A stretch of DNA of 52,383 bases, taken from the NCBI GenBank assembly GCA_028278325.1, contig JANQEO010000403.1:1-52383 (forward strand). Reading direction: 5' to 3'. Shown piece by piece: positions 51,678-52,383 of the stretch. The notes under the pieces were generated by a model. That model had not been told where the DNA came from, did not search any database, and saw only the letters and a program-made list of their open reading frames with translations. The position numbers and the translations under genes are program-made. Every line of letters starts with the position of its first letter. The first letter of the stretch is position 1. The DNA comes from Candidatus Binatia bacterium. Lineage in GTDB: Bacteria > Desulfobacterota > Binatia > UBA1149 > JAJCZL01.

Positions 51678-52383
51678 ATGCATATCCTTATAAGAACGGT
51701 CGCCAGCTGCTCCCTGGCCGCGGCCTGCCTTTTCGGCCCCGTCGTTTCCCAATCGCAGGCTCAGGGCTCGCCTTCAAACCTGACCCAACTAGGCGATATC
51801 ATCGCGCTCGTCACTGCTCCGATCGGCGGCGGCAACCACGACCTCGAGGTAATCCGCGACGGCGACAAGCCGCCGCTGGACGACAACAATTCACAGCGTC
51901 AATACGACACCTACGACGGAGCGAATACCTCGCCCGAGGACTGGATCGGTTACGAATACAGTGGCTTGTACACCTTCGTTCAGGCTGTGTTCCAAGAAGG
52001 CAGGCACTTCGGAACCGGCGGCTGGTTCGAGACCATCACGGTAGAGGCACGCCAGAGCGGTTCCTGGGTCGGGGTGACCGGCCTGGTGGTGACGCCGGTA
52101 TATCCGGGCATCAACGACGGCGTTGACTTCAACACCTACACACTCGACTTCGACCCGATCGAAGGCGATGCGATCCGTATCATCGGTGACCCCGGAGGCG
52201 CCGACGACTTCATGTCGGTGGCCGAGCTCGAGATCTTCGGCAACCCGCACGTATGCGGGGACGGGGACCAGACGACGGGAGAGGAGTGCGACGACGGCAA
52301 CACGTTGGGGGATGATGGTTGCGGCCCGACGTGCCTATTGGAGTTCTGCGGTGACGGCATCGTCAACAACGGCACGGAAGACT
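51678..52383 (+). CDS. Secreted discoidin-like / DUF4215 Cys-rich repeat protein, 3' truncated
   Basis: The first 235 codons of a gene leaving the right edge; the frame stays open to the end of the window. MHILIRTVASCSLAAACLFGPVVS is a signal peptide, with cleavage probably after SQA or AQG. Residues about 38-192 look like an F5/8 type C (discoidin) domain, with DWIGYEYSG, WFETITVEAR and AIRIIGDPGG. From about 193 a Cys-rich DUF4215/TIGR02232 repeat begins (CGDG, GEECDDGN, CGPTC, CGDGIVNNG), common in large myxobacterial secreted proteins. GTG 51660 in the same frame is an alternative start. Probably a cell-surface, carbohydrate- or Ca-interacting protein. Confidence 0.82.
   Translation, partial: MHILIRTVASCSLAAACLFGPVVSQSQAQGSPSNLTQLGDIIALVTAPIGGGNHDLEVIRDGDKPPLDDNNSQRQYDTYDGANTSPEDWIGYEYSGLYTFVQAVFQEGRHFGTGGWFETITVEARQSGSWVGVTGLVVTPVYPGINDGVDFNTYTLDFDPIEGDAIRIIGDPGGADDFMSVAELEIFGNPHVCGDGDQTTGEECDDGNTLGDDGCGPTCLLEFCGDGIVNNGTED

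Noticed and set aside
1..52383. tRNA, rRNA, integrase or insertion sequence
   Set aside because: No tRNA-like cloverleaf, rRNA sequence, transposase or integrase motif was found. The window looks like stable chromosomal sequence without a visible mobile element.

Overview
This is a high-GC, gene-dense chromosomal segment from a diderm bacterium. It carries a secreted Blc-like lipocalin with a lipobox, an AarF/UbiB kinase, Tat- and Sec-exported electron carriers, thrombospondin type 3-like Ca-binding repeats and, at the right edge, a myxobacterial-type Cys-rich repeat (DUF4215/TIGR02232). Together with many acyl-CoA enzymes, a WS/DGAT acyltransferase and an F420-type luciferase-like enzyme, this suggests a delta-lineage heterotroph such as Myxococcota or Binatota. 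That placement is inference; no rRNA or tRNA gene was seen in the window.

Layout, left to right. (1) 1-9,936: start of a beta-CASP metallo-hydrolase, cytochrome P450, WS/DGAT, enoyl-CoA hydratase, an iron alcohol dehydrogenase, a tightly coupled TetR / 66-aa membrane peptide / desaturase operon, a nitroreductase, and a lipocalin-AarF pair. (2) 9,933-13,855 (minus): an operon PadR - SnoaL-like - CrtI/retinol-saturase-like flavoprotein - carotenoid cleavage oxygenase. (3) 13,974-17,461 (plus): a tryptophan-tryptophylquinone amine dehydrogenase operon B-E-D-A plus a cytochrome c, divergent from the PadR operon. (4) 17,675-28,457 (plus): a nine-gene operon TetR - LLM - acyl-CoA dehydrogenase - biotin carboxylase complex (beta, alpha) - LiuC-like hydratase - AtuA - MaoC - acyl-CoA dehydrogenase, closed by a strong hairpin. 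It looks like a leucine/isoprenoid-type branched acyl-CoA pathway. (5) 28,518-31,594: a two-module Ca-binding exported protein divergent from DUF6502-DUF5666, with two identical-geometry 22-bp palindromes between them. (6) 31,596-38,756: amidohydrolase + LEH/SnoaL-like pair, PA0069-type radical SAM protein, an operon of two paralogous ferritin-like diiron proteins plus a zinc-ribbon protein, and an acyl-CoA synthetase. (7) 38,927-46,419: TerC, a phosphotransferase-kinase fusion, a CorC/HlyC-type CBS protein, a patatin, FtsH and a Yip1 protein. (8) 46,431-50,991: an acetoin-dehydrogenase-like system split across divergent transcripts (lipoyl-alpha/beta-hydrolase E2-like on minus; E1alpha, E1beta, SDR, CMD-family on plus). 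(9) 50,992-52,383: a long noncoding stretch with a structured leader before a truncated secreted discoidin/DUF4215 protein.

Together the genes point to broad oxidative catabolism: activation (acyl-CoA synthetase), dehydrogenation, carboxylation and hydration of branched acyl-CoAs, amine oxidation in the periplasm, and carotenoid/lipid oxidation. Many operons are controlled by locally encoded TetR or PadR repressors whose palindromic operators can be seen overlapping their own promoters. The best candidates for undescribed biology are the tandem diiron/zinc-ribbon operon, the DUF6502-DUF5666 locus with its twin palindromes, the PadR carotenoid/retinoid operon, and the TetR-micropeptide-desaturase operon.
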